From NCBI GenBank assembly GCA_011033025.1, contig WFMF01000166.1:248001-312000 (forward strand): a DNA stretch of 64,000 nucleotides, read 5' to 3'. Of this stretch, positions 40,868 to 50,941 are shown piece by piece; position 1 is the first letter of the stretch, and the number at the start of each line of letters is the position of its first letter. Below the pieces are notes generated by a model. The model was not told the origin of the DNA and did no database searches. It saw only the letters and a program-made list of their open reading frames with translations. Both the position numbers and the translations under genes were made by a program. Source of the stretch: Beroe forskalii (taxonomy: Eukaryota; Ctenophora; Nuda; Beroida; Beroidae).

Positions 40868-40955
40868 ATAGGGATCGTTCACGTAATCAGCTAGGTGGAG
40901 GGAGGGGTTTCAAATGATCATGCTACGTGAGTACGTATTACTGTAACAAATTCAA
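40868..40955. repeat. dispersed GGATCGTTC repeat
   Basis: AGGGATCGTTCACGTAATCA, then GGTGGAGGGAGGGG...CAAATGATCA and ATTACTGTAACAAAT, matches 275-365. Likely the same transposable-element end. Confidence 0.5.
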
Positions 40956-42316
40956 CTTCAGCCTGATTTTGGTGGGTTGGTTACTCAAACCAAAACATGA
41001 CACTTTTACGGTGGGCTTTAGCCATGATTTTGAATACGATACAGGAGATTTTGTTGTTGCCGCAGCTTGCATCTGGCATCGGAAATATTGAAATAATCTT
41101 TAATTTCCTGTTTCCGTTATGTACGCAGTACACATCTATAGACTTATATACTGAATCGGACTGGTTTTTCTTAGTATCGTACTTTTAAATTGACATTTCA
41201 CCTGAAAGAAATACTCAATTAATTGCTAATTTTCACAGGAGTCGGGCATGCTCGATGCTGTCAACAGCATGCTGACACTGTTGTCATCGCATTGGATCTC
41301 ACAAATCCCAACCCTCTTTTAATGAAGATTGAGACTACCAGGAATGCAGTATTCCTCAGTTCTATCCGGTACAGGTGTTATTTATTATCATTTTTAGGAA
41401 AATATTTATTTCAAGGTAATATTCTATGTCTCTCTTTCAACATTTTGTTGACGAAATAAGCAATGAGCATAGTTATGTCCAATGAGCAAAGTATGTTATC
41501 GAAGACAATCTTAGCATATAATTAATACTATTCCAATCTTAAAATCCCATTTAAGAAACTAACATTTCGCCCTCGTAAAGCGCTGACCGAGCCATTTTCA
41601 CAAATTTTCAAATTCCCCTTTCCCTACGTCCACACTCCATTAGCATATTTCTTGTCGAACGCATCCTTGGTGGCTGGTGCAAAGTGTGGACGTCTGCCTG
41701 TTCCATATCAGTATGTGTCAACTTTTCAAGGCGTTCCTTAATTTTGTGAGTTAAGGTATGGTATTGAGAATTAAAAAGCTAAATGCAGCTTTGAGCAAAA
41801 AAGGAAAATGTGCAGAAAAGAATCAGCTATCAATAACAGCAGCAATAATTCTAGTGTTACATATAATAACATAATAATATACTAATACCTATATTTGATA
41901 TAATAATCTTTTAAACAATTGAACCATTAAAAAAATTGCCAAATTGGTTATTTGTGAAATTAACGTAAGAAAAGTGTCAAATATTGCACGTCATTAATAT
42001 AGCATAAAAGCGCAAACAATTATTAACAAAATGATTTGGATGCCCAAAATAAGGCAAAACTCAAATTAACTAAATAATAATTGATAAACGATAATGATTT
42101 TTCGGCGCATGTGGAAGGATTTGTTTCCTTCAGGAAAGGATCGGCGGGGAAACGTCAAAAATTATATGATTTCTTATCACATTGATCAGTATAATTGTCG
42201 ACATTTGTGATCCGGATCGTCGAGTTGATTCGAAAATAAGCAAATTGAATATTTTGTACACTGCTTAAAAAAGTCAATCAACTCCTCAATTTTAAAGCCA
42301 TCTCGACGACTTGAAG

Positions 42317-42322
42317 TTTATT
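42317..42322 (-). terminator. candidate poly(A) signal of the GPCR gene
   Basis: TTTATT on the plus strand is AATAAA on the minus strand, about 295 nt beyond the GPCR stop and after the minisatellite. The repeat array would then lie in the 3' UTR. Confidence 0.4.
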
Positions 42323-42402
42323 TGTCATCTAAAGATCTGAATGACTCGACTTGTGAGTCTAAATTGTTTCCAATGCTTTCAGTCGATTTCTTGGAGATAC
42401 CC

Positions 42403-42650
42403 TAGTGTTGTCTGTTGTCTTCTTGTAGGATCTAGATACTAGTGTCTTCTGTTGTCTTCTTGTAGGATCTAGATACTAGTGTCTTCTGTTGTCTTCTTGT
42501 AGGATCTAGATACTAGTGTCTTCTGTTGCCTTCTTGTAGGATCTAGATACTAGTGTCTTCTGTTGTCTTCTTGTAGGATCTAGATACTAGTGTCTTCTGT
42601 TGTCTTCTTGTAGGATCTAGATACTAGTGTCTTCTGTTGTCTTCTTGGAG
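42403..42650. repeat. 37-bp minisatellite overlapping the 3' end of the GPCR
   Basis: About 6.7 copies of a 37-bp unit begin at 42403, 42440, 42477, 42514, 42551, 42588 and (partial) 42625. The unit contains TGTTGTCTTCTTGTAGGATC and then TAGATAC. Copies are almost identical, so the array is young. The partial copy and its neighbour encode the last residues and the TAG stop of the GPCR (stop at 42617-42619 on the minus strand). Confidence 0.95.
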
Positions 42651-43606
42651 ATGTTGTTGACCTCTGCTGACTTGGAGGTAGGCCCCTCGCTGCTCCTCAG
42701 CACAGCCGAGGTAACTGGATTGGTGTGGCACGTGACTAACCCTGTCATGAGAGCTTTGACATACTTTGAGAACCTGTTGTTGGTGAATGTGTAGAGGATG
42801 GGGTTCCCGAACACATTGAGGAAGATGAAGTGGAATGCCATGAGATCTAGGGCCTGGGGAACCTTGATCTTGTTGGTTTTCATGAACGTGAAGATGGTGA
42901 AGGGTGTCATGCTCAGAGCGAAGATTCCTGACAGAATCAGGACTGTCGCGAGACCTCGGTACTTCCTGACCCCTTCATGTGACCTGGACTTCCTGAAAGC
43001 CAGGGTGAGCATGGTGACATTGAAAATGACGATGAGAATGACTGGAATCACTACGAACAGTATGAAGATGGCTCCGAAGGCACTAGCAGCTGCAGGATTG
43101 GTGTAGACGGTGGACAGACACCTGCCTGCAGATGGCACAAAGACAGCCTTGGACTTGAAGGCGAGTGAGACCACAGTGGCCCCGGTAGAGATGACCCAGA
43201 TGGCTACCACCATGCAGTAAGCCATGTTAAGAGACACCTGCCCGAAAGGCACGGTGATGACCCTGAGCCGGTGGGAGGTGATGGCCAGGACAGTGAGGTT
43301 GTTGAGAGTGCCGGGTATGAATGCGAGGTGTGCCATGATGAAGCAGTAGACCTCCCCCAGCACGTAGTGTTGTGTGAAGTAGGTGATAGTGAGAGGGCAC
43401 ACCGTGCACAGGCAGTACAGGATGTCTGCTAGCGCCAGGTTCCGCACCAGCATCACCGAGATGCGGTCCAGGTGGATGGCATTGTACCGGACTGAGGAGT
43501 ACAGCACCAGGGCGTTACCTAGGAGACCAGTGATCAGCACGAAGAGACAGAATGTTGCCAGGGGAACTATCTGAGCCGTGGTGAAGGGAAGAGCTGTGTT
43601 GTTCAT
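42617..43606 (-). CDS. orphan rhodopsin-like (class A) G-protein-coupled receptor, intronless
   Basis: This single-exon protein of 329 residues is a plasma-membrane seven-helix receptor; its ligand cannot be told from sequence. Visible hallmarks: N2-N-T glycosylation site; TM1 with GN at 30-31; TM2 with N-L-A-L-A-D at 56-61; Cys88 before TM3 and Cys163 in extracellular loop 2, the conserved disulphide; NPILY (268-272) for NPxxY in TM7; and a short Ser/Thr-rich tail. The DRY position reads HRLRV (112-116), and TM6 lacks CWxP (SMTPF instead). The ATG at 43606 is chosen because the N-terminal length is normal and an AG acceptor sits 3 nt upstream. The last ~10 codons and the stop come from the edge of a 37-bp tandem repeat. 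Intronless GPCR families of this style are common in early-branching animals. Confidence 0.93.
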   Translation of the reverse strand: MNNTALPFTTAQIVPLATFCLFVLITGLLGNALVLYSSVRYNAIHLDRISVMLVRNLALADILYCLCTVCPLTITYFTQHYVLGEVYCFIMAHLAFIPGTLNNLTVLAITSHRLRVITVPFGQVSLNMAYCMVVAIWVISTGATVVSLAFKSKAVFVPSAGRCLSTVYTNPAAASAFGAIFILFVVIPVILIVIFNVTMLTLAFRKSRSHEGVRKYRGLATVLILSGIFALSMTPFTIFTFMKTNKIKVPQALDLMAFHFIFLNVFGNPILYTFTNNRFSKYVKALMTGLVTCHTNPVTSAVLRSSEGPTSKSAEVNNISKKTTEDTSI

Positions 43607-43609
43607 GTT

Positions 43610-45169
43610 CTAGGGGATAGACTGGGGTTAGGGATACAGTTTAAACTTTTAAAGGAGGGATATTGGGTAATCATTCCAATATCGAAGCATTGTGTGGAAT
43701 TGAGGTGCACATGGGATATTCCCCAAATAACCAAGTTATTGTCTCAAATTTGCTTCGGCATTGGAACCGCTTATTGGTACAAAAACGCAAGACCAAAGTA
43801 CAGTTTAATGACCATTTTCGGATGCAAAGTTGATCCGCTGATGGGAACAAAATACTGAAGAGGCCAAGTCGTAATAAAATGGATGATTTTTTCAGATAAA
43901 TGGAAATTGATAAATTCCTTAGCAGTTCGTGAATTATGATTTCATTCAAGAAAAGCTACTCATAAAAAGGTTTCGTAACCAAAAATAACAACATAAAAGA
44001 CATCATCAATAACCATAATAAGCATATTGTGTTTATTAATGATAATGAAGTCGAATAAAGCATCTGCTAGAATTGTAGCAAGGTCTGGGATCATGGAATG
44101 AAATTTGAAGTCAAATACCGCAGCTTCCTGCGTCACAACTCCACAACACGTGACACATTGCATATTCCTGTTCGCCGCGCGCGATCAATAAGCGGTTTGT
44201 GAGTCATTGGCTTATACATTGCACTTTGATAATGACGACATCTCAACCGCATATTTCTGGTATGAGCAATTTGTAGAAGGAGTGGAGACTGGACGTAACT
44301 CCGATCGGAGTTACGTCATTCTAAGAGTTTGGAAGGGTGGGATTAATGACGTCACACGGCCTAATGCTCGCCCGCGTGTTATTTTATTACCCATGTAACA
44401 CCTGGCTTAAATGTAACTGATAGTAATAAGAACAGTAAGATAGAAAAGAGTGGAGGAAACTGCAATACAACGCCATGCGATCACCCCTTTTATAGGAGGC
44501 GCACAAATGAGAAACAGTGGGGAGTTACGTCGTGATCACAGTTTAAAATGATGTTTATGTTGACGTGCCAAAGGTGACTTGCATTATCATTATTCTATTG
44601 GAAGCGTTCGTGAAGCATGGCAGGAAAGCACTGTACTGTAGCTGACCATCTGTTGCAATGTTAATTCCAATGTATCATGGCACAGGTCGGGGATTCTACT
44701 CACCTTTTCAGTGAATCAGTGCTTTGTAGGTCAAGGTTAATAGGCGGCTGGTGGTGAAGGTGAAACCATGGTTTAGAATTGTGAATTGATGACGGTATAG
44801 ACCACCCAATTTCAGTGTTATGAACTCACGCGAACACTGATGAAAATTATGAAGCCTTCTGTTCTCCCATTGATTGTTGCATAATATGGGACTATGGACA
44901 TTGTGCTTATAGTTATAATCTTTAAATACAGCTGATAGCATGGGAATGATACTTCATCAGAAATTATTGAATATCTATAGGACCCTCTGACATTTCCATT
45001 GATGTCTATAAGTGATACATACACTTATGTATCAGGCCCATAGAGCTTGAAACCCTCGTGGCTCCCCCTTCAGGCTGCGGGTCTAACTACTTAACTACCG
45101 CATACATCCTGGGGATGAATCCCAAAATGGACCCGATCATCTAAGCGCGTGCAGACTACAGCCTATTCT
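43610..45169. other. upstream of the GPCR; palindrome at 44292
   Basis: Perfect 26-bp palindrome at 44292-44317 and a TGACGTCA at 44347-44354. No other supported feature. Confidence 0.4.
44292..44317. repeat. perfect 26-bp palindrome
   Basis: GACGTAACTCCGA followed directly by its reverse complement TCGGAGTTACGTC, with no spacer. A GGAGTTACGTC word recurs at ~44521. Confidence 0.9.
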
Positions 45170-45175
45170 TTTAGA

Positions 45176-46785
45176 AGGGTCAGGGACGGAAGTTCGACAC
45201 CCGGAAGTTCGACAACCCGGAAGTTAGACACTCTCACTGCTTGTCGAACTTCCGGGCGTCAACAGACTGAAGTCCGACAGTCCTAAAAGCTCGACAGCAG
45301 GATCGGGTGTCGAACTTCCGGTCGTCAACAGACTGAAGTTCGACACCCAGTTCGACACCCTTTCTAAGCTTTACTAAAAGGAAATTCGCCTTTTTTGCAT
45401 TGAGTGCTCCTTTATACTAAAGGTAATTACAGGCTTTAATGCGACTTATATCGATAGATCTAATCAGACAAGAAGTTATGATAATGGTATGTAAGAGTAT
45501 ATGATAAGTAAATATAATAACAATAAGATAATAAATCCATGCAAACAATCCCAACAATGTACAATTACATTCAAACTCAAACGGCAATCAGAGTCCCCAC
45601 AGCCTTCAGGAAGGTCAGCTTGTTGTCGTAGGTGTCGTAGGCGTCGATGAGTCTGACAAGGTTCTCGTCGTACTTCACTGAAGTGATCGGGAGGAGGCTT
45701 CCTCATCGTCTATCTTCCACTCAGTGATGTCCTTCTCCTTTCTGAGGACGTCGAGGAACTTCCACATGGTAGGTTTGCAGGCGCCCATCAGGGAGTGGAA
45801 TCCTCTGTGCCAACCCTCTGCGATGTTGCTGCTCCTAGGAAGAGGCAATGACAGAGTCATGGTGGTTCCACATGTAGGGGAGAAGAGGGAGGTGAGGAAG
45901 GAGTCCCGAACCAGGTCCTCTCCAGATAGTCCGTGATGTCATCAAGGTCTGAGGGAAGGGTAGGCTTCAGCTGACTCCACACATCCCCAACATCACCCAG
46001 GTGGACGAAGGACAGGGCGCCAATCTGCTGGAAGGCTTCTCGAACTGGGGATCCCTCCACCACCAACTCCTCCTTCAGTCCCTTGTTGCAGAACTTCCGC
46101 AGCAGGGCCTGCTCGGTGCTCTGTACCATGATAGCCTGATGAGGTTGGTGTGGTGATAACAACCCCATCACATCTAGCGTTCACCGCTCATCAAGTTCTA
46201 TTGTCCCCCTTATCGAGGGTCACATGACGGATCGTACTGCAAACTTTCCTTCGGCGGACCTAAGGCGGACTCGCTTTATCAGGCCTATGGATAACCTAAT
46301 CGGGAAGGATAACGATTGGGATGATTATAAGTGTTTGGGTTCTAGTTGGGGAAACAAACAGAGTCCTAAGGTCCGCTGAAGGAATGTCGGTGTTCTCCAG
46401 ACTGCCGAGAACCTTACACTTTAACCGGTTCTCAAATCGCCAACTCAAAAGCCTAATGAAAAACATAACTGAAAGATTAATAAACTTCATCAAAGATGAC
46501 ATGACCACCAGACGTTAAATAATGGGCGCAGTACTTTATCCGATAAAACTTGGTGATGTCGCCTTATTAAACATTGAAAGGGCCCTTCGAAGAGTAAGAA
46601 AAGGTGGAGAGCTTGTCGAACTTCCGGGCGTCAACAGACTGAAGTCCGACAGCCAGAAGTTCGACAGCGGGATCAGGTGTCGAACTTCCGAAGTCCGACT
46701 GAAGTCCGACAGTCCTAAAGCTCGACAGTGTCTAACTTCTGGGTTGTCGAACTTCTGGGTTGTCGAACTTCCGTCCCCCAACCCT
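45176..46785. mobile_element. 1.6-kb DNA transposon, MULE-related, with TIRs and 6-bp TSD
   Basis: The ends are inverted repeats of about 57 nt. The left begins AGGGTCAGGGACGGAAGTTC; the reverse complement of the right begins AGGGTTGGGGGACGGAAGTT. Both continue with tandem GGAAGTTCGACAACCC-type subrepeats and GAAGTTAGACACT. TTTAGA flanks both sides (45170-45175 and 46786-46791), a probable target-site duplication. Further in, a CTTGTCGAACTTCCGGGCG block occurs in direct orientation near both ends (45239 and 46612). The interior carries a broken transposase C-terminus on the minus strand. The near-complete match of the TIRs suggests recent mobility in trans. Confidence 0.85.
45577..46171 (-). 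pseudogene. MULE/FLYWCH-type transposase C-terminal remnant
   Basis: Three frames must be joined to read it. 46171-45857 gives ALSFVHLGDVGDVW and then DYLERTWFG. 45860-45675 gives NIAEGWHRGFHSLMG and then MWKFLDVLRKEKDITEWKI. A third frame gives KYDENLVRLIDAYDTYDNKL and ends at the stop at 45577. The order TW-(I/F)G, EGWH, WKF and a terminal YDE-LV helix is the usual C-terminus of MULE-domain proteins that accompany FLYWCH zinc fingers in invertebrate genomes. There are two frameshifts, and the catalytic DDE region and FLYWCH finger are absent, so it is not functional. It lies wholly inside the TIR element. Confidence 0.75.
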
Positions 46786-47604
46786 TTTAGAATTACCATT
46801 GATGAAGCATCTTCTACATATCAATCGACATCCAAGTTTCAACAACCTACATTCTCATTCAGCACTTTAGTTCGAATTAATCAATAATCCATCCCTTTCT
46901 TCAAAACTTTAAAATGTGAGATACTGAGATAGCTAGTCACTCTCGAAAAACAGCTGCACCGAAGAAGAAAGTATGTGGAGACTTTACAGTTGAGAAGATT
47001 GGGGGAAAAAGTCCTTTGACTGAAGTTTTAGCGAAATACTGTGACATAAATTGCATGGGTTAGTTAATACATACAAAACGAGCGAATCATTCGACAGGAG
47101 ATCGAAAACACGTGGCACTTTCCTGTTGGACATCTAACATTCACTAGCAATCGCTTATAACATGCTAAGTTGCTTTTGGAGATAAACCGCGCGGTACTTA
47201 AAACCAATCGAGTCATCGCCAAGGTTACTACTTTACTACTTGGATGAAACTTGCAACTCTTGAAATGTTAGTATGCTTTGATGTGGGTAAGTAAGTGAAA
47301 TTGGGTGTTGTCGAGTGGATTTCGTTTCTTTGATAGTCGGTTGTATTCCTGTACTGGTCAGGGTGGCAACCTCCGGCTGAGAAGAAATAGAGAAATCTTG
47401 AACGATTCGTCGTGACATTTTAGATTTTGAACGGCCGGGTTCATTATTACAGGTATTATTATGCTAATGAAAACTAAAAGAACCCATTTACTCATGTAAA
47501 CAGCTAACAGGTAGCTCACGAAAAGTTGAATCGCTTTAAAAGTTGAATATTTATAAAGAAGCAAAGATTTTAAGATTTATGGAGAGTTATATAATAGGTA
47601 TAGT

Positions 47605-47741
47605 CTTTATCATCGAGGTTCAGGGGGTTAATCGCTAAATTATCATCGAGGACGAAGCCCGAGAAGATAATTGGGGTTTAATTCGAGACCGATGGTCGAG
47701 GATTCAACAAGCGATTAACGCCCGAAATGGAGATGATAAAG
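47605..47741. mobile_element. foldback (MITE-like), ~32-bp arms
   Basis: The left arm CTTTATCATCGAGGTTCAGG ending GGTTAATCGCT is mirrored by the right arm AGCGATTAACGCCC ending GGAGATGATAAAG, with several mismatches. The interior has further ATCATCGAGG-type words. Confidence 0.55.
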
Positions 47742-49485
47742 AATATTTTACAACGACATACAATATGAAACAAATGAATATGCATTAAATTGCACTAGGT
47801 GTGTACCCGTCCTACGGACGGTTACTAATGGAAGGCGCATTAGCTATCGGCTGGACCACAGGTCCATGTGACAGTGATTTGACCGTGCGAGTTTGCTGTT
47901 GAAATAACTTTTGAATGATGATTGTGCACTGTGCACTGTGCAGGAGGGAAAAATTCGAAAAAAGGGCGTGGCACCCCACTCCCCTCAGGGTGACCCATTA
48001 TCGCGGACAAAATTCTCAAAAGTTTAATTCATCATGAGCAACTCGATGGCGAAGGAATTTTGAAAGATTCTAAAGTTTAATTTTCGCACTCCCCTCAGGG
48101 TGACGAAAAAATTGTTTCTATATTGTTCTGATTTATTATAACTTTCTTGCAATACGATTAAAAATTTTAATGCTTACTTGAAAACGAATCGCCACATAAA
48201 TATATATGTTAATTGACACGATTGATGCATTAGATTCGGATGATAGACACATTATTTAACCATGACCCAAACGCTTAAATGGACCAAAACCACAAGATTT
48301 TGTTGATCGTAATTCGGGGAGGGTTAAATGGGTATTTACGACTCTTGATTTCGTGAAATTCGCTTCATTACAATGACAAGAGCAGTAACCGCTGTGATTT
48401 CTTTGTGTTTCTTTTGACTCTTACTTAAATTTAAAAAATCTATTTGAAAGTAAATTTTAATCACGGGATATGATCGATCTTTGCATTCTGCAATAGCAGC
48501 AAACATAAACAGACACGTTTTTGTGAATTCGGGAATCAAACCGCAACGAGGCTGAGAACAATGGACATCTCGAGGAAAAACGCTTCCACAAGCCTTTCAG
48601 AATGTAAATATAAATTCACAGCATGAGCATTGAGCATTGTTGCGTAGAAACGTAGTTATAAAACCCACAAACAGGAGAACATGGCTGCATATTCAATTCT
48701 CCATTCTTGGAAGTGAAGTTCATCATCAAACGAGAGGCCGGACCCGAAGGTCCGCAAGAGGATAGTCCCGGAGTGGGACTGTGCCTGCCTCTGGTCGCCG
48801 AGGCGACGAGGGGTGAGGGTGAAAGAAGTGAAGTTGACGTAGCTTCTTTGCACCATCTACCAACAGCTATTCATGCTCAGAGTGGAGTGTTGTTCGAGGC
48901 TTACTTAAATAGGTACATACACCACTTTCAAACTTGTAGGTATGATATAAATTTTATACATTGTTTTTTGTTATTGTTGTTGTTGCTGTTGTTTTCTATT
49001 CTCCTTTTTTCTTCTTGTTGTGGACATTGACGTTCCGAAAAGAATTATTAAGGAGTTATAAAGGCGATATACCGTGAGCCATTGACTATTTGACTGCAGC
49101 ACGGCCTCTGATTTAAGGCATGATAATTGCGTGCGCTCAAATTGCTTCTAGTATTAGAAAATAAAGACCTTACAAAATAAATTTACATGGAACAATAATT
49201 CCAGGCATAGAAATTTTTGGTGCTCGAAATTTGGGGATATATTTTGTCAATATTACGCCCGTTAACGTATGATGATGACGTTATTTTGAGATTTTGTGGG
49301 GAACGAAAGTATCAAATATTCAAAAAATCCCCAAATTTCATACCTTCTAAATTTGTATCGTAAGGTAGTAAATAAAGACGCGCGATTGTTTTAGTTGTAT
49401 TTCTGTTTTTTTGAACATGAACAACAGTGTGCGTGCAGTGTCAGAGTGCCCGCATATCAATCTGATCCTTTCTTAATCAGTCCCA

Positions 49486-49577
49486 CGCACGAAAATAGGC
49501 GGGTAGGATGACGTCATTATCATATCATAATGTAGTGATTTGATGACGTTGAACCGCCTATTTCTCGTGCGCGGCGT
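49486..49577. repeat. hairpin with CGCACGA...AAATAGGCGG arms
   Basis: The left CGCACGAAAATAGGCGG pairs with the right CCGCCTATTTCTCGTGCG; the inner arms (GGATGACGTCATTATCATA) pair imperfectly. Likely a MITE remnant. Confidence 0.55.
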
Positions 49578-50158
49578 ATAGAATCAGCCTGCTTTTTCTC
49601 CACTCTTCCAAGGATGTGTTCTTTGTTCCTGCGATAGAAACTAAACTTATTCCCGGTTCCGAAGGTGGCCGGGTTCTTTGTCCATGCAACAGGAACCAAC
49701 TTTATTTTCCCTGCTTCACCTACCGTGCACTCCTTCTTGTCTCGCAAGAAATGTATGGCAGTATCAGGGGGGGCAAATAGTTAAATCGAAAAGAAAAACT
49801 GGTACAAACATGGAGCCTTTTTGTCAATCCAAAGCCATAAACTCAGACATGCCTAAGATTTTAATTTTTCCATTTCAGATTCTTTTCAATTTTTTGAGCC
49901 TAATTAAATTCATAACCCTGCACGGAACTTCCCTGCATTATCACATGTTACTTGATGGCAAAGGATAAGTCGGCAGCTACAAGAGTATCTTGATAACAAT
50001 GATAAACTTCGATTAGGTAGCAATAATTAGTCATTACTGCGGTACTAAAGCGTATTGAGACCGATAAAGTGTCATTGTTATACTATAACTAACTACTTAA
50101 CAGCAATCAACATCGCATTATCGCTCACAAAGGTAAACATATATAATACTCCCGACTA

Positions 50159-50939
50159 CCTTAGTGGTAGAAATTATGATGTGTACTTATTATGACGAAT
50201 GAAATTATGATCGGTACTAATTATGATGAAAAAATTTTGGGACAAAAACAAACCTTTTTGGCGAACAACCAGTGGAATGAAATTTCATTATTTTTCAACC
50301 ATTTTACCCGGCCCTTTGAACAAAAATTGTCCAAAATCCACCGAAATTTGGTCAAAAATCATAAAATAAGCCTCGATGCCGGCTATTTTCTGACAAAATC
50401 ATTTCTTTTTGCATGATTTGCATCCATAATTGTGCTAACTTTCAACATCACGGTGATTGGGAAGTTAATTTTATGTGAATATCATGCCTGCACATTCACA
50501 TATTGTTTTCTGACCGATGTTGTCTGTGTTTTATTCTGGATCAAATGTAAATTTGGTCTTTGATAAGGTCTGGCAGTAAGGTAGCTTATAAATTCGAGGT
50601 AAGGGCCTTTATGATTGGTATCGACTAAGATGAGTGAAACTCCGTAATTTATGGCAACTCCATGATATGATAGCACCGCAACCTTTGATTTTGAAAATTT
50701 GCTGATTGTATTACAAAGATGTGAAAAGGGCCTTGGAGCCAACCATAATTTTCGGGCAACATGGCCATCCTGGTTGTTTCAACATGTTTTCTAAGAGTCT
50801 AAATAGTGGTCGAATTTTGAGAAAGTATAAATTATGATCTGTAGAAATTATGATGTGTAGAATTTATGATGAGTACTAATTATGATCATTTTGCGAAAAT
50901 AATCATAATTAGTACGCATCATAATTTCTACCACTAAGG
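50159..50939. mobile_element. 781-bp TIR element with TA target duplication
   Basis: The left end CCTTAGTGGTAGAAATTATG continues to ATG(T)GTACTTATTATGA. The right end is its near-perfect inverse (TCATAATTAGTACGCATCAT...CTACCACTAAGG). TA on both sides (50157-50158 and 50940-50941) fits a Tc1/mariner-type insertion. The interior repeats AATTATGAT(G/C)-type words near both ends. No transposase, so non-autonomous. Confidence 0.75.
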
Positions 50940-50941
50940 TA

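Larger units (their letters stand above)
36349..42316. other. intergenic, repeats and no supported gene
   Basis: Notable contents: alternating CG tract at 38073-38094; GGGACAA(A/T)TGGGAC-type short repeats at 39110-39250 and 39490-39590; a run of 13 G at 40089-40101; and the GGATCGTTC dispersed repeat at 40868-40955. A 28-codon open segment after a good acceptor (TTTCACAG, exon-like 41239-41322, starting ESGMLDAVNSMLTLLSSHWI) has no partner exons. Confidence 0.4.
46792..50158. other. intergenic with foldback elements
   Basis: Holds the foldbacks at 47605-47741 and 49486-49577, two ACTCCCCTCAGGGTGAC words (~47978 and 48091), and GTGCACT triplication at 47925-47943. A minus-strand frame at 49747-49520 and one at 48856-48656 look partly protein-like but match no family I know. 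Confidence 0.35.

Noticed and set aside
42798..43574. Plus-strand and second minus-strand ORFs over the GPCR
   Set aside because: Antisense and out-of-frame shadows of a clearly conserved seven-helix protein.
50192..50416. Plus-strand ORF inside the TA-flanked element
   Set aside because: Starts within the TIR subrepeats, has no transposase motif and is AT-rich by chance.
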